A stretch of DNA of 33,027 nucleotides from JANNGZ01 sp031404155 (GTDB lineage Bacteria; Pseudomonadota; Gammaproteobacteria; Burkholderiales; Burkholderiaceae_C), in assembly GCA_031404155.1 (NCBI GenBank), contig JANNGZ010000405.1, forward strand, positions 1 to 33,027, written 5' to 3'. The translations under genes and the position numbers were made by a program. Positions 25,532 through 33,027 of the stretch are shown here, piece after piece. The notes beneath the pieces are model-generated. The model had not been told where the DNA came from, searched no databases, and saw only the letters and a program-made list of their open reading frames with translations. The stretch's first letter is position 1; each line of letters opens with the position of its first letter.

Positions 25532-27217
25532 ATGAACAGCAGCAGTGAAGTCTTCGACCACATCATCGTCGGCGCCGGCACCGCCGGTTGCCTGCTCGCC
25601 AACCGGCTGAGTGCGGACGCGTCCCAGCGCGTGCTGCTGCTCGAGGCTGGCGGCCAAGACAACTACCCGTGGATCCATATCCCGGTGGGCTACCTCTACT
25701 GCATCGGCAACCCGCGCACCGACTGGCTCTTCTCCACCGACCCCGACCCCGGCCTCAACGGCCGCCAGCTGCGCTACCCGCGCGGCAAGGTGCTCGGCGG
25801 CAGCTCCAGCATCAACGGCATGATCTACATGCGCGGCCAGAGCCGCGACTACGACGGCTGGGCGCAGGACTGCGGCGACCCGGGCTGGCGCTGGGACGAG
25901 TGCCTGCCCTACTTCAAACGCCACGAAGACCATTGGCGCGGCGACAGGCCTTCGGGCGGCATGACGGCCGGCGACGACGACTTTCGCGCCTACCATGGCC
26001 ATGGCGGCGAATGGCGCATCGAACGCCCGCGCCTGAGCTGGGAAATTCTCGACGCCTTCGCGCTGGCCGCGCAGCAAGCCGGCGTGCCGCACAGCGAGGA
26101 CTTCAACCGCGGCAACAACGAAGGCGTGGGCTACTTCGAGGTCAACCAGAAGCGCGGCGTGCGCTGGAACGCAAGCAAAGCTTTTTTGCGCCCGGTGCTG
26201 CAGCGCAAGAACCTCGAAGTGCGCACCGGCGTCATGGTGTCGCGCGTGCTGCTCGAAGCACACCCAGGCGGCTTGCGCGCCACCGGCGTCGAGCTGCTGC
26301 CGCGTGACGGCGGCGCGCCGCAGCAGGTGCAGGCGCGCGGCGAAGTGGTGCTTGCGGCCGGCGCGATCGGCACGCCACAGTTGTTGCAGCTCTCGGGCAT
26401 CGGGCCGGCTGCGCTGCTGCAAGCGCAGGGCATCGTGGTGCGCCAGGCGCTCGAAGGGGTTGGCACCAACCTGCAGGACCACCTGCAAATCCGCGCCGTG
26501 TTCGGCGTCGAGGGCGTGCCCACGCTGAACGTGATCGCCAATTCGCTTTGGGGCAAGGCGCGCATCGGCATGCAATACCTGCTCTCGCGCCGCGGGCCGA
26601 TGAGCATGGCGCCGTCGCAGCTCGGCGCGTTTGCGCGTTCGTCCGACGCACATCAGTGGCCCAACCTGCAGTACCACGTGCAGCCGCTGTCGCTGGACGC
26701 CTTCGGCGAGCCGCTGCACCGCTTCCCCGCGTTCACCGCGAGTGTCTGCAACCTCAACCCGAGCAGCCGCGGCCGCGTCGCGATCGTCTCGCCGCGGCCC
26801 GACGCGGCGCCGAGCATCCTGGCCAACTACCTCAGCACCGAGGCCGACCGGCAGGTGGCCGCGCAGTCGCTGCGGCTCACCCGCCGCATCGTGGCGCAGC
26901 CGGCGCTGGCGAAGTACCGGCCCAAGGAAATCAAACCCGGCGCGCAGTTCGAGAGCGACGACGAACTGGCGCGGCTCGCGGGCGACATAGGCACCACCAT
27001 CTTCCACCCGGTGGGCACCTGCCGCATGGGCCGCGACGACGACGCACTCGCGGTGGTCGACTCGCGGCTGCGTTTGCGCGGCGTGGCCGGGCTGCGAGTG
27101 GCCGACGCGAGTGTCATGCCGACCATCACCAGCGGCAACACCAACTCACCCACGTTGATGATTGCCGAGCGCGCGGCCGAGTGGATTGGCGCCGACCGCC
27201 GCAAGTTCGAGAGCTGA
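25532..27217 (+). CDS. GMC family FAD-dependent oxidoreductase (choline/alcohol dehydrogenase-like)
   Basis: A 561-residue GMC oxidoreductase. The FAD dinucleotide motif VGAGTAGC is at 13-20, with E40 of LLLEAGG as the ribose-binding acid. GMC signature 1 is YPRGKVLGGSSSINGMIYMR (about 82-101); signature 2 is AAGAIGTPQLLQLSGIGP (about 274-291). The active-site pair is H492 (FHPVGTCRMG) and N536 (GNTNSPTLMIAERAAEWI), spaced 44 residues as in choline oxidase. The enzyme oxidises an alcohol, but no residue pattern proves choline and no betaine aldehyde dehydrogenase lies beside it. ATG 25532 is preferred over 25514. No signal peptide. Confidence 0.93.
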   Translation: MNSSSEVFDHIIVGAGTAGCLLANRLSADASQRVLLLEAGGQDNYPWIHIPVGYLYCIGNPRTDWLFSTDPDPGLNGRQLRYPRGKVLGGSSSINGMIYMRGQSRDYDGWAQDCGDPGWRWDECLPYFKRHEDHWRGDRPSGGMTAGDDDFRAYHGHGGEWRIERPRLSWEILDAFALAAQQAGVPHSEDFNRGNNEGVGYFEVNQKRGVRWNASKAFLRPVLQRKNLEVRTGVMVSRVLLEAHPGGLRATGVELLPRDGGAPQQVQARGEVVLAAGAIGTPQLLQLSGIGPAALLQAQGIVVRQALEGVGTNLQDHLQIRAVFGVEGVPTLNVIANSLWGKARIGMQYLLSRRGPMSMAPSQLGAFARSSDAHQWPNLQYHVQPLSLDAFGEPLHRFPAFTASVCNLNPSSRGRVAIVSPRPDAAPSILANYLSTEADRQVAAQSLRLTRRIVAQPALAKYRPKEIKPGAQFESDDELARLAGDIGTTIFHPVGTCRMGRDDDALAVVDSRLRLRGVAGLRVADASVMPTITSGNTNSPTLMIAERAAEWIGADRRKFES

Positions 27218-27674
27218 GTAAACCTGAGCTGCGCAGAGTTGGCGAACGTTGCTCGCACAAGGCTCCAGGTGCGGGCCGCGGGCGCAGGGGAAACACGGAT
27301 GACGCGCCCCACCCGGCTGCCTACATTGCGCCTTCTCGCGGCGCCGCTGCTCGTCTAGCGCGGTTGCCCGGCGGGGGCTGAGGAGACGACAACACATCCG
27401 GTATCGCCGGGCAGATCGCCCATGATGCCGATGCCAATTGAAGGGCGCCGGCACATCCACCGGCGCCTTTTCATTTCTGGACTGTGTTCTTGCCGGCGCG
27501 CTTCGAGCTCAACCCGAGCGCCGTGGCGGCAACGCGGCTCGGAACCGACAAGCCCGCGCAGGCCGTCGGCCGCGAAGCCGATTCGGCCGCCGTGGGCACT
27601 AGGCGGCGCTCACTACATCGCAGGCAGGAAAGCCCTGTGGTCGGCGCGGCGCGGAATCACTAACCTCACGCGCC
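27218..27674. other. 457-base spacer with a candidate small RNA or gene relic
   Basis: No protein gene is supported. A weak promoter-like pair (ATGACG at 27299-27304, 17 bases, TACATT at 27322-27327) precedes an 8-bp inverted repeat GCCCGGCG/CGCCGGGC (27366-27373 and 27405-27412), whose loop contains GAGGAGACGACAAC, a sequence that resembles a ribosome binding site. A strong intrinsic terminator ends at about 27476. The rest, 27477-27674, should contain the promoter of the acyl-CoA ligase gene. Confidence 0.45.
27444..27476 (+). terminator. Intrinsic terminator in the 27.2-27.7 kb spacer
   Basis: Stem GGCGCCGG (27444-27451) / CCGGCGCC (27460-27467) with an eight-base loop is followed by TTTTCATTTC. 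It lies 227 bases past the GMC stop codon, which is far for that gene, and would equally close a short transcript starting inside the spacer. Confidence 0.8.
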
Positions 27675-29375
27675 ATGAACAATGCCAAGCTCTCCCCCGA
27701 CGCCCTGGCGCTGCAGCGCCTCTACCACTGGGAAAAGACCGCCCCCGACCAGTTGGTGTTCACCCAACCCCTGGGCGGTGGCCAGGTCGCCACCACCACC
27801 TGGCGCCAGGTGATGGACCAGTCGCGCCGCATGGCAGCGCACCTGCAAAGCCTCGGCCTCGAACCCGGCGCGCGCGTGGCCCTGCTGTCCAAGAACACCG
27901 CGCATTGGCTGATGACCGACTTCGCGATCTGGCTTGCCGGCTACGTTTCAGTGCCGCTGTACCCGACCCTCGCCGCGGGCACGATCCGCCAGATCCTCGA
28001 ACACAGCGAGGCGAAGGTGCTCTTCGTCGGCAAGCTCGACGGCTGGGAGGGGATGAAGCCGGGCATACCGGCCGACATGCAATGCATCAGCCACCCGCTG
28101 TCGCCCGAGGACGCAAAGAAGAACTATCGCGGCTGGGACGACATCGTCGCCAAGACCGCGCCGCTGGCGGGCAACCCGCTGCGCGACGGCGACGAGCTGT
28201 CGACCATCATGTACACCTCCGGCACCACCGGCGCGCCCAAGGGCGTGATGCACAGCTTTGCCACCTTCGCCCACGGCGTGCAGTCGGGTCTGCGGCGCGT
28301 GACCGCGATCAACCAGAACGCGCGCATGCTCAGCTACCTGCCGCTGGCGCATGTGGCTGAGCGCACCCTGGTCGAGCATGGCTTGCTCGCCACCGGCATG
28401 AGCATCTACTTCGCCGAAAGCCTGGAGACCTTCACCGCCGACCTGCAACGTGCGCGGCCCACGGTGTTCTTCTCGGTGCCGCGCCTTTGGGTCAAGTTCC
28501 AGCAGGGCATCGGCGCGAAGATGCCGCCGGCCAAGCTCGACCGCCTGCTCAAGATCCCGATCCTGCGCGGCATCGTGCGCAAGAAAATCCTCACCGCCCT
28601 CGGCTTGCAGGAGTGCGTCTTCGCCGCCGGCGGCGCGGCGCCGATGCCACCCGACCTGCTGCGCTGGTACAACAAGCTCGGCCTCGACCTGGTCGAGGTC
28701 TACGGCATGACCGAGAACTGCGGCGTCAGCCATGCCACGCTGCCGGGCAAACAACGCCCGGGCACGGTGGGCATGCCCTACGACATCGTGCAAAGCCGCC
28801 TGGAACCGGCCACCGGCGAAATCCAGGTGAAGGCGCCTTGTTTGATGCTCGGCTACTACAAGGAGCCCGGGCTGACCAGGGACACGCTCACCGCGGACGG
28901 CTGGCTCAAGACCGGCGACAAGGGTGCGCTGGACGCCGAGGGCAACCTGAAGATCACCGGCCGGGTGAAGGACCTGTTCAAGACCAGCAAGGGCAAGTAC
29001 GTGGCGCCCGCGCCGATCGAGGACAAGCTGGTGATGAACAGCGCGGTGGAAGCCTGTTGCGTCACCGGCGCGAACCTCGGCCAGCCGCTGGCGCTGCTGA
29101 TGCTCAACATCGACGCCACCAAGAAGGCCGCCGACGCGGCCGGCAAGGCGGAGCTGGAGGCCTCGCTGACCGAGCACCTGAAGTCGATCAACGAAACGCT
29201 CGACCCGCATGAGCAGCTCGACTGCCTGGTGGTCACCAGCCAGGCCTGGACGGTGGACAACGACCTGATCACGCCCACCTTCAAGGTCAAGCGCAACCGC
29301 ATCGAGGACCTGTTCGCGGCCAACTACGAAAAGTGGGTCGGGATGCGCAAGAAGGTGATCTGGCACAGCGCCTGA
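27675..29375 (+). CDS. Long-chain acyl-CoA synthetase (AMP-forming)
   Basis: A 566-residue ANL-superfamily adenylating enzyme. The P-loop motif YTSGTTGAPKG is at 180-190; the motif EVYGMTENCG (about 339) supplies the adenine-pocket residues; WLKTGDKGALDAEGNLKITG (about 411-430) includes the ribose-binding Asp; GRVKDLFKTSKGKYVAPAPI is the hinge; TFKVKRNRI (about 535) carries the C-terminal catalytic-Lys region. The layout with no long insertion resembles the ACSL/FACL group that activates fatty acids to acyl-CoA for beta-oxidation or lipid synthesis; exact chain length is unknown. ATG 27675 fits the family. Monocistronic, convergent with the M14 gene. Confidence 0.93.
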   Translation: MNNAKLSPDALALQRLYHWEKTAPDQLVFTQPLGGGQVATTTWRQVMDQSRRMAAHLQSLGLEPGARVALLSKNTAHWLMTDFAIWLAGYVSVPLYPTLAAGTIRQILEHSEAKVLFVGKLDGWEGMKPGIPADMQCISHPLSPEDAKKNYRGWDDIVAKTAPLAGNPLRDGDELSTIMYTSGTTGAPKGVMHSFATFAHGVQSGLRRVTAINQNARMLSYLPLAHVAERTLVEHGLLATGMSIYFAESLETFTADLQRARPTVFFSVPRLWVKFQQGIGAKMPPAKLDRLLKIPILRGIVRKKILTALGLQECVFAAGGAAPMPPDLLRWYNKLGLDLVEVYGMTENCGVSHATLPGKQRPGTVGMPYDIVQSRLEPATGEIQVKAPCLMLGYYKEPGLTRDTLTADGWLKTGDKGALDAEGNLKITGRVKDLFKTSKGKYVAPAPIEDKLVMNSAVEACCVTGANLGQPLALLMLNIDATKKAADAAGKAELEASLTEHLKSINETLDPHEQLDCLVVTSQAWTVDNDLITPTFKVKRNRIEDLFAANYEKWVGMRKKVIWHSA

Positions 29376-29507
29376 GCTGGGCCTGATGCGGCGCGACTTG
29401 CCCGCGCTCGGGTGCGCCGACCACTGATATGAACCTGGCGCGGCCACCAGGCCCCGTGCAGTGGGCGCTGGTGCGCGGCGTTTGCGATTCCACGTGAACT
29501 CGCGTTC

Positions 29508-29533
29508 GGGCCGTGGCCGTGGCCTCACGGCCC
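29508..29533. terminator. Hairpin between two convergent genes
   Basis: An 8-bp perfect inverted repeat GGGCCGTG/CACGGCCC with a 10-base loop lies between the converging acyl-CoA ligase and M14 genes. It lacks a T-run on either side, so it may only pause or protect transcript ends. Confidence 0.3.
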
Positions 29534-29556
29534 CTTCCGGGCCGATGTGCGCAGGC

Positions 29557-31257
29557 TCAGTCCAGCGACACCTCGGTGCGCACGGTGCCCGCGCGGTCGG
29601 CGCAGGCGCTGAGCGCGATGCGCGTGCCCTTGGGCGCGCGCACCACCCACTCGGCCACCGCGCGGTCGGCGGTGATCTCGCGGTGGGGCAGGAATGCCAG
29701 CAGCGTCGTCTTGGGCGCATGGCCTTCGAGTTGCGGCCCTTCGAAGCGCTGTTTGCCGTTGAGCAGCGACACCTCGGCCGACTCCTGGATGTGGATCTCG
29801 AAGATGGTGCCGCGCACCGTCTTGCGCTCCAGCGCGCGCTTGGTCACGTAGGCCGGCAGCCAGCCGGTGTTGGCCACCGCCATGCGGATGCGCCAGGTGT
29901 CCTCGCCGAGGGCGCGCACTTCGGTGCGCAGCAACTCCAGCTTGGGCAGCGAGAGCGCGATCTGCGTCATCCACGCCGGGAAGCGCGCCGCCTCGCGTTC
30001 GCGCAGTTGCGGCGGCGGGTTGCGCCAGAAGTTCATCTTGTCCCAGCCGCCGATTTCCAACGCGCCGAGCTGCGGGTGCTGGAAGGGCTTCCAGTCGACA
30101 TACGCCTGGCCGGCGCATTGTTCGTCGCTCCACTTCAGCAGCTTGAGGTCGTCGTCCACCGGGTGGTCGCGGTACCAGTGGATCCAGTCGTAGTCGGTGA
30201 TCCCGGCTTCCTTGTTCGGCGCCCAGATCTCGACCACCCAGAACAGCGTGCCCAGGTGTTCGTAGACCCAGTCCTGGGTGCCGGTGACGACTTCCTTGGG
30301 GTGGTACTTGAAGTCGTGCCAGATGCTGATGGCCGGGTAGCCCGAGAGCTTGGCGCCGAGGTCGCTGAAGCGTTTGTAGCTCCACAGGTCCTCGGGCACC
30401 ATGTCGTCGTCGCTCTGCGTGCCCATCGGGCGCAGGATCACGCCCGAGTGGGTGTGGTAGCTGATCGCCGCACCGATGTTGCGGTGCTCGACGAAGAACT
30501 CGACCATCGCGCGCACCTCGGGCTCGCTCGCCGGGTAGGGGCCGGCGCCGAGCTGCTGGTACTCCTGGCGCCATTGCGTCGGGAAGTTGCGGTTCAGGTC
30601 CAGGCCTTCGCGGTCGCGGTTGACGTTCACCATCAGCCCGTCGTAATGGGCCAGCGTGCCCTCGGGCATGACGCGGTAGTACTCGCCGCCGAATTCGCCG
30701 GGTTCGCGCGGCACCATCAGGCGCGCGTCGCTGGCGTGTTTCTTATACGGTCCGTGCGGGTCGGGCACGCGCATGCTGAGCACCCGCCCGTCGCCGTCGA
30801 TGTCCTCCACGTTGAGGCCGTCCACCGGCTCTTCGTCGAAGGGGTAGACGCGGGTGGAGGAGCGGATATGGCGCGGCTTGTCGGCCAGCGCCAGTTCGGC
30901 GCCGTCGGGGTTCAGCCGCGGGCAGAGGTAGATGGTGCGGGTGTCCAGCAGCTGCGTGATCTCGCGGTCTTCGCCGTACTTGCTCACCAGCTGGTGCAGG
31001 TAGTACAGGCAGGCGGTGCTGGCGGTGAGTTCGGCGGCGTGGATGTTGCCGTCGGCCCAGAACGCGGGCTTGTCGCCAGGCTCGCCGGTGGCGCGGTTCG
31101 TGACCGTGGCGACCCAGATGTCGCGCCCCTCGTGGCTTTTGCCGATCGAGGCCACGCTCACCAGGGCGGGCCGCGCGTCGGCGAAGTCGAAGAGCAGGCG
31201 CGAAAGCTCGGTGTGGCGGTAGAAGGTGTCGAAGCGCGGGACCGGGGTCGCTTGCAT
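29557..31257 (-). CDS. M14 family zinc carboxypeptidase
   Basis: A 566-residue protein with an M14 metallocarboxypeptidase domain over about residues 10-365. The zinc ligands are H73 and E76 in GNIHAAE and H268 in ISYHTHSG; DLNRNFP (220-226) supplies the substrate-binding Asn-Arg; E343 in FWVVEIW is the catalytic acid. A DIDGDGRVLS segment (152-161) resembles a calcium-binding loop inserted before the core's second half. The last 200 residues form a beta-rich C-terminal domain of the kind found in long bacterial M14 peptidases. There is no signal peptide, which suggests cytoplasmic action on peptides or peptide-like conjugates. ATG 31257 is the only sensible start. Confidence 0.92.
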   Translation of the reverse strand: MQATPVPRFDTFYRHTELSRLLFDFADARPALVSVASIGKSHEGRDIWVATVTNRATGEPGDKPAFWADGNIHAAELTASTACLYYLHQLVSKYGEDREITQLLDTRTIYLCPRLNPDGAELALADKPRHIRSSTRVYPFDEEPVDGLNVEDIDGDGRVLSMRVPDPHGPYKKHASDARLMVPREPGEFGGEYYRVMPEGTLAHYDGLMVNVNRDREGLDLNRNFPTQWRQEYQQLGAGPYPASEPEVRAMVEFFVEHRNIGAAISYHTHSGVILRPMGTQSDDDMVPEDLWSYKRFSDLGAKLSGYPAISIWHDFKYHPKEVVTGTQDWVYEHLGTLFWVVEIWAPNKEAGITDYDWIHWYRDHPVDDDLKLLKWSDEQCAGQAYVDWKPFQHPQLGALEIGGWDKMNFWRNPPPQLREREAARFPAWMTQIALSLPKLELLRTEVRALGEDTWRIRMAVANTGWLPAYVTKRALERKTVRGTIFEIHIQESAEVSLLNGKQRFEGPQLEGHAPKTTLLAFLPHREITADRAVAEWVVRAPKGTRIALSACADRAGTVRTEVSLD

Positions 31258-31420
31258 GGCGGCTCTGTTGGGGGCGTCAGAACCAACGATTGTGCCGGCG
31301 CGGCCCAGGCGCTCACCACCACGCTTTCACTGCCCCCGAACCGGCCGTCGATGACCGGTGACACCACAGGGTCGCAGCGCCGCTGCACTTGGAACGCCGG
31401 CGCCGCCGGTGTTGCGCACA

Positions 31421-31447
31421 AGAAAAAAGGCCCGCCGAAGCGGGCCT
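31421..31447 (-). terminator. Intrinsic terminator after the DUF4382 gene
   Basis: On the minus strand an 8-bp stem AGGCCCGC/GCGGGCCT closes the stable tetraloop TTCG and runs into a TTTTTTC tail. It lies 46 bases past the DUF4382 stop and is a textbook Rho-independent terminator. Confidence 0.9.
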
Positions 31448-31492
31448 GGTGCGGCGGCGAGTGCCGCGTTGTGGGCGGTCAGCGCCGTGTGC

Positions 31493-32713
31493 TCAAGGGA
31501 AGGCGAAGTTGACCGGTGGGTTCACCGCGGCCAGGGGCAGGTCGAAGGTCTTCGGCGTGACAAAGCCGGTGGCCGTGGCCGAGAGCTTGTACTTGCCCGC
31601 GTCGGTGATGTCGCCCGCGAATGTGAAGGTCGTCGCGCCCGCGGCATAAGCCAGCTTCAACGGCGCGCCGGCCGGCAAGAGCAGGCTGTAGCTGCCGTCG
31701 AGGTCGTCGACATTCACCGATGCGGTCTCGATCGTCGGCCCGCCGGTCAGGGTTTGCGTCGCGCGCACCACGCCGCCGTTGTTGGCGCTGCTCGCCGCGC
31801 CACCGGGCGGGGTGACCGTGATCGTGCCGGCCACCGAGTAGCTGTTGGCCGAGGGCGGGGTGTTGATCCGAGCGGTGGTGCTGCCGATGGTGGTGAACGC
31901 GGTCGTGACCACCGGCACGCCGGTCATCACCGCGTTGACGCGGCCGGCGGCGGTGATCACAAGGTCGTAACTGCCGGTGGGCACCGGGTAGAGCACGAAC
32001 TGGCCGGTGGCGTCCGGCGGCGTGGCGCGCACCGGCACGCCGGCCAGCTGCGCCGACACCGTGGTGCCCGGCGCTACCAGCGACGGGTGCAGGTGGCCGA
32101 CGATCCGCTGGCCGGCGTCCGACAAGATCGGGATCACCGACAGCACCGGCTTGAGCAAATACTTGCCCGAGTTGCCGGCCTTGACGAAGGACTTGCAGGC
32201 GTCGAAGTCGATCGCAAAGTCGGCGATCTTGTCGGCCGGCACGTCGATATTGATGTTCGCCTTGAGCCCGCTTTGCTGGCCGCTCGGGGTGGTCAACGCG
32301 GTCTCGACACCGCCGGTGGGCTTGATCGAATTGGCGAACGGGGAGGCCGCGGTGTTGGCCGCGAGCACCAGGCGCAGCTGGTTGTAGGTGCCGGCGGGCA
32401 GCGCGGTCTGGCCCAGCGGCAGCAGGGTGCCGTTGTTCAGGGTCAGCAGGTCCACCCGCTGCGGCGTGGCCAGCACCACCTCGGACCAGCCCGAGTCGGC
32501 ATCGCCGGCGGAGCCGCTCTTGTGCACACGCACCTTTTCAACGGTGACGAAGACATTGTCGTAGCCGCATGCCGGCGCGTCGGTGAGCGACAGGCGCAGG
32601 GTGCCGGTGGTGCCGACGGGGTCGCTGCCGCCGCCGCCGCCGCAGGCGGCCAGGAGCGCGGTCGTCGCGGCCGCGGCCGACGTCAAACCGCGTGATCGAA
32701 AAACTCGGGTCAT
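31493..32713 (-). CDS. DUF4382 domain lipoprotein
   Basis: A 406-residue lipoprotein from ATG 32713, which has GAGGA about 9 bases upstream; the open frame to 32917 is not used. Residues 1-23 are a lipoprotein signal peptide with lipobox LLAAC (lipidated C24); Gly at +2 favours the outer membrane. A Gly-rich spacer leads to a DUF4382 domain: GTLRLSLTDAPACGYDNVFV, VEKVRVHKSG, QRVDLLTLNN and LPAGTYNQLRLVLAAN. From about residue 215 the protein has beta-sandwich segments like carboxypeptidase-regulatory domains (VPVRATPPDATGQFVLYPVP, GSYDLVITAAGR). Function unknown; probably a cell-surface adhesion or binding protein. Closed by the terminator at 31421-31447. Confidence 0.88.
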   Translation of the reverse strand: MTRVFRSRGLTSAAAATTALLAACGGGGGSDPVGTTGTLRLSLTDAPACGYDNVFVTVEKVRVHKSGSAGDADSGWSEVVLATPQRVDLLTLNNGTLLPLGQTALPAGTYNQLRLVLAANTAASPFANSIKPTGGVETALTTPSGQQSGLKANINIDVPADKIADFAIDFDACKSFVKAGNSGKYLLKPVLSVIPILSDAGQRIVGHLHPSLVAPGTTVSAQLAGVPVRATPPDATGQFVLYPVPTGSYDLVITAAGRVNAVMTGVPVVTTAFTTIGSTTARINTPPSANSYSVAGTITVTPPGGAASSANNGGVVRATQTLTGGPTIETASVNVDDLDGSYSLLLPAGAPLKLAYAAGATTFTFAGDITDAGKYKLSATATGFVTPKTFDLPLAAVNPPVNFAFP

Positions 32714-32913
32714 CGAAGAAGTCCTCTGCCGAAACGGCGAATGGGAAGTTTGCACAGGCAGGATAGCCCGGCGCGGCGACGCGGTTGTGAGGAGATGTCG
32801 CCTGCGGGCGCAGGACAGGGGCGCGAGCCCGGGTACCACCGGCCCTGGCGCGAGCCGCCGTTTGGACGACCGCCTTGCGCGGCGCCACGGCGGACCCGCG
32901 CTGCCGGCGCCGA

Positions 32914-33027
32914 TCAAGCGAAGTGGGCGCCGTCGACAAAGACCCGCAATTCACCCGGCGCAAATGCGGACCAGGTTTCGTTGGTGGTCAGCGGTTCGGT
33001 GGCCACCACCGCCACGCGGTCGCTGGG
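32914..33027 (-). CDS. YafJ-type class II glutamine amidotransferase, 3' end only
   Basis: Only 37 C-terminal residues fall inside the window; the gene runs off the right edge and stops at 32914-32916. The tail PSDRVAVVATEPLTTNETW followed by FAPGELRVFVDGAHFA is the characteristic end of YafJ-like class II glutamine amidotransferases, in which the DRVAVVATEPLT strand and the terminal L-x-V-F-x-D-G are conserved. The catalytic Cys2 lies outside the window. These proteins hydrolyse glutamine through an N-terminal nucleophile; the acceptor is unknown. The short spacer to the DUF4382 gene, same strand, may hold that gene's promoter. Confidence 0.85.
   Translation of the reverse strand, partial: PSDRVAVVATEPLTTNETWSAFAPGELRVFVDGAHFA

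Noticed and set aside
24008..27007. A 999-codon minus-strand frame across the BtuF-like, MarC and GMC genes
   Set aside because: It is antisense to three well-recognised genes and has the His/Arg/Ala/Val composition of a shadow frame.
29487..29500. ATTCCACGTGAACT as a possible parS site
   Set aside because: It matches the core CACGTG and some flanking bases of parS but not enough of the 16-base palindrome, and a single degenerate copy far from parA is expected by chance.
29461..31512. A long plus-strand frame opposite the M14 carboxypeptidase
   Set aside because: The M14 gene has a complete set of active-site residues; the opposite frame shows only shadow composition.

Overview
The window is a GC-rich chromosomal segment from a betaproteobacterium, most probably a member of the Burkholderiales. 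The inference rests on the replication-origin gene set, an RnpA and YidD of the Burkholderiales type, and the general codon bias. I recognise no plasmid, phage, insertion sequence, tRNA, rRNA or CRISPR array.

Layout. Positions 1-7.4 kb: the 3' end of parA, a GNAT acetyltransferase, a winged-helix plus nuclease-like protein, a pirin, a DUF427 protein, a membrane-anchored calcineurin-like phosphoesterase with two altered metal-site motifs, a MaoC-like hydratase and a visibly less GC-rich orphan gene resembling the TraB/ChaN fold. Positions 7.6-17.8 kb: the origin core. gyrB, dnaN and dnaA read leftward; rpmH, rnpA, yidD, yidC and mnmE read rightward. DnaA-box-like 9-mers lie on both sides of dnaA and inside rnpA. 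Positions 17.8-22.2 kb: a KefB-type antiporter divergent from kdsD-kdsC-lptC, which make Kdo and export lipopolysaccharide. Positions 22.3-33 kb: metabolic and envelope genes, namely a short-chain dehydrogenase, a glycine-rich RRM protein with its own promoter, a BtuF-like protein, a MarC protein, a GMC oxidoreductase, a long-chain acyl-CoA ligase, an M14 carboxypeptidase, a DUF4382 lipoprotein and the 3' end of a YafJ-type amidotransferase.

How they fit. The centre combines replication initiation (DnaA, DnaN, GyrB) with translation and membrane biogenesis (L34, RNase P protein, YidD, YidC, MnmE). The kds/lptC operon feeds outer-membrane assembly, but lptA and lptB do not follow lptC here. 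parB is likewise absent next to parA. Most of the window is ordinary core genome. The points that deserve a second look are the wHTH-nuclease protein, the altered phosphoesterase, the low-GC orphan, the DnaA-box distribution, and a possible small RNA or gene relic at 27.3-27.5 kb.
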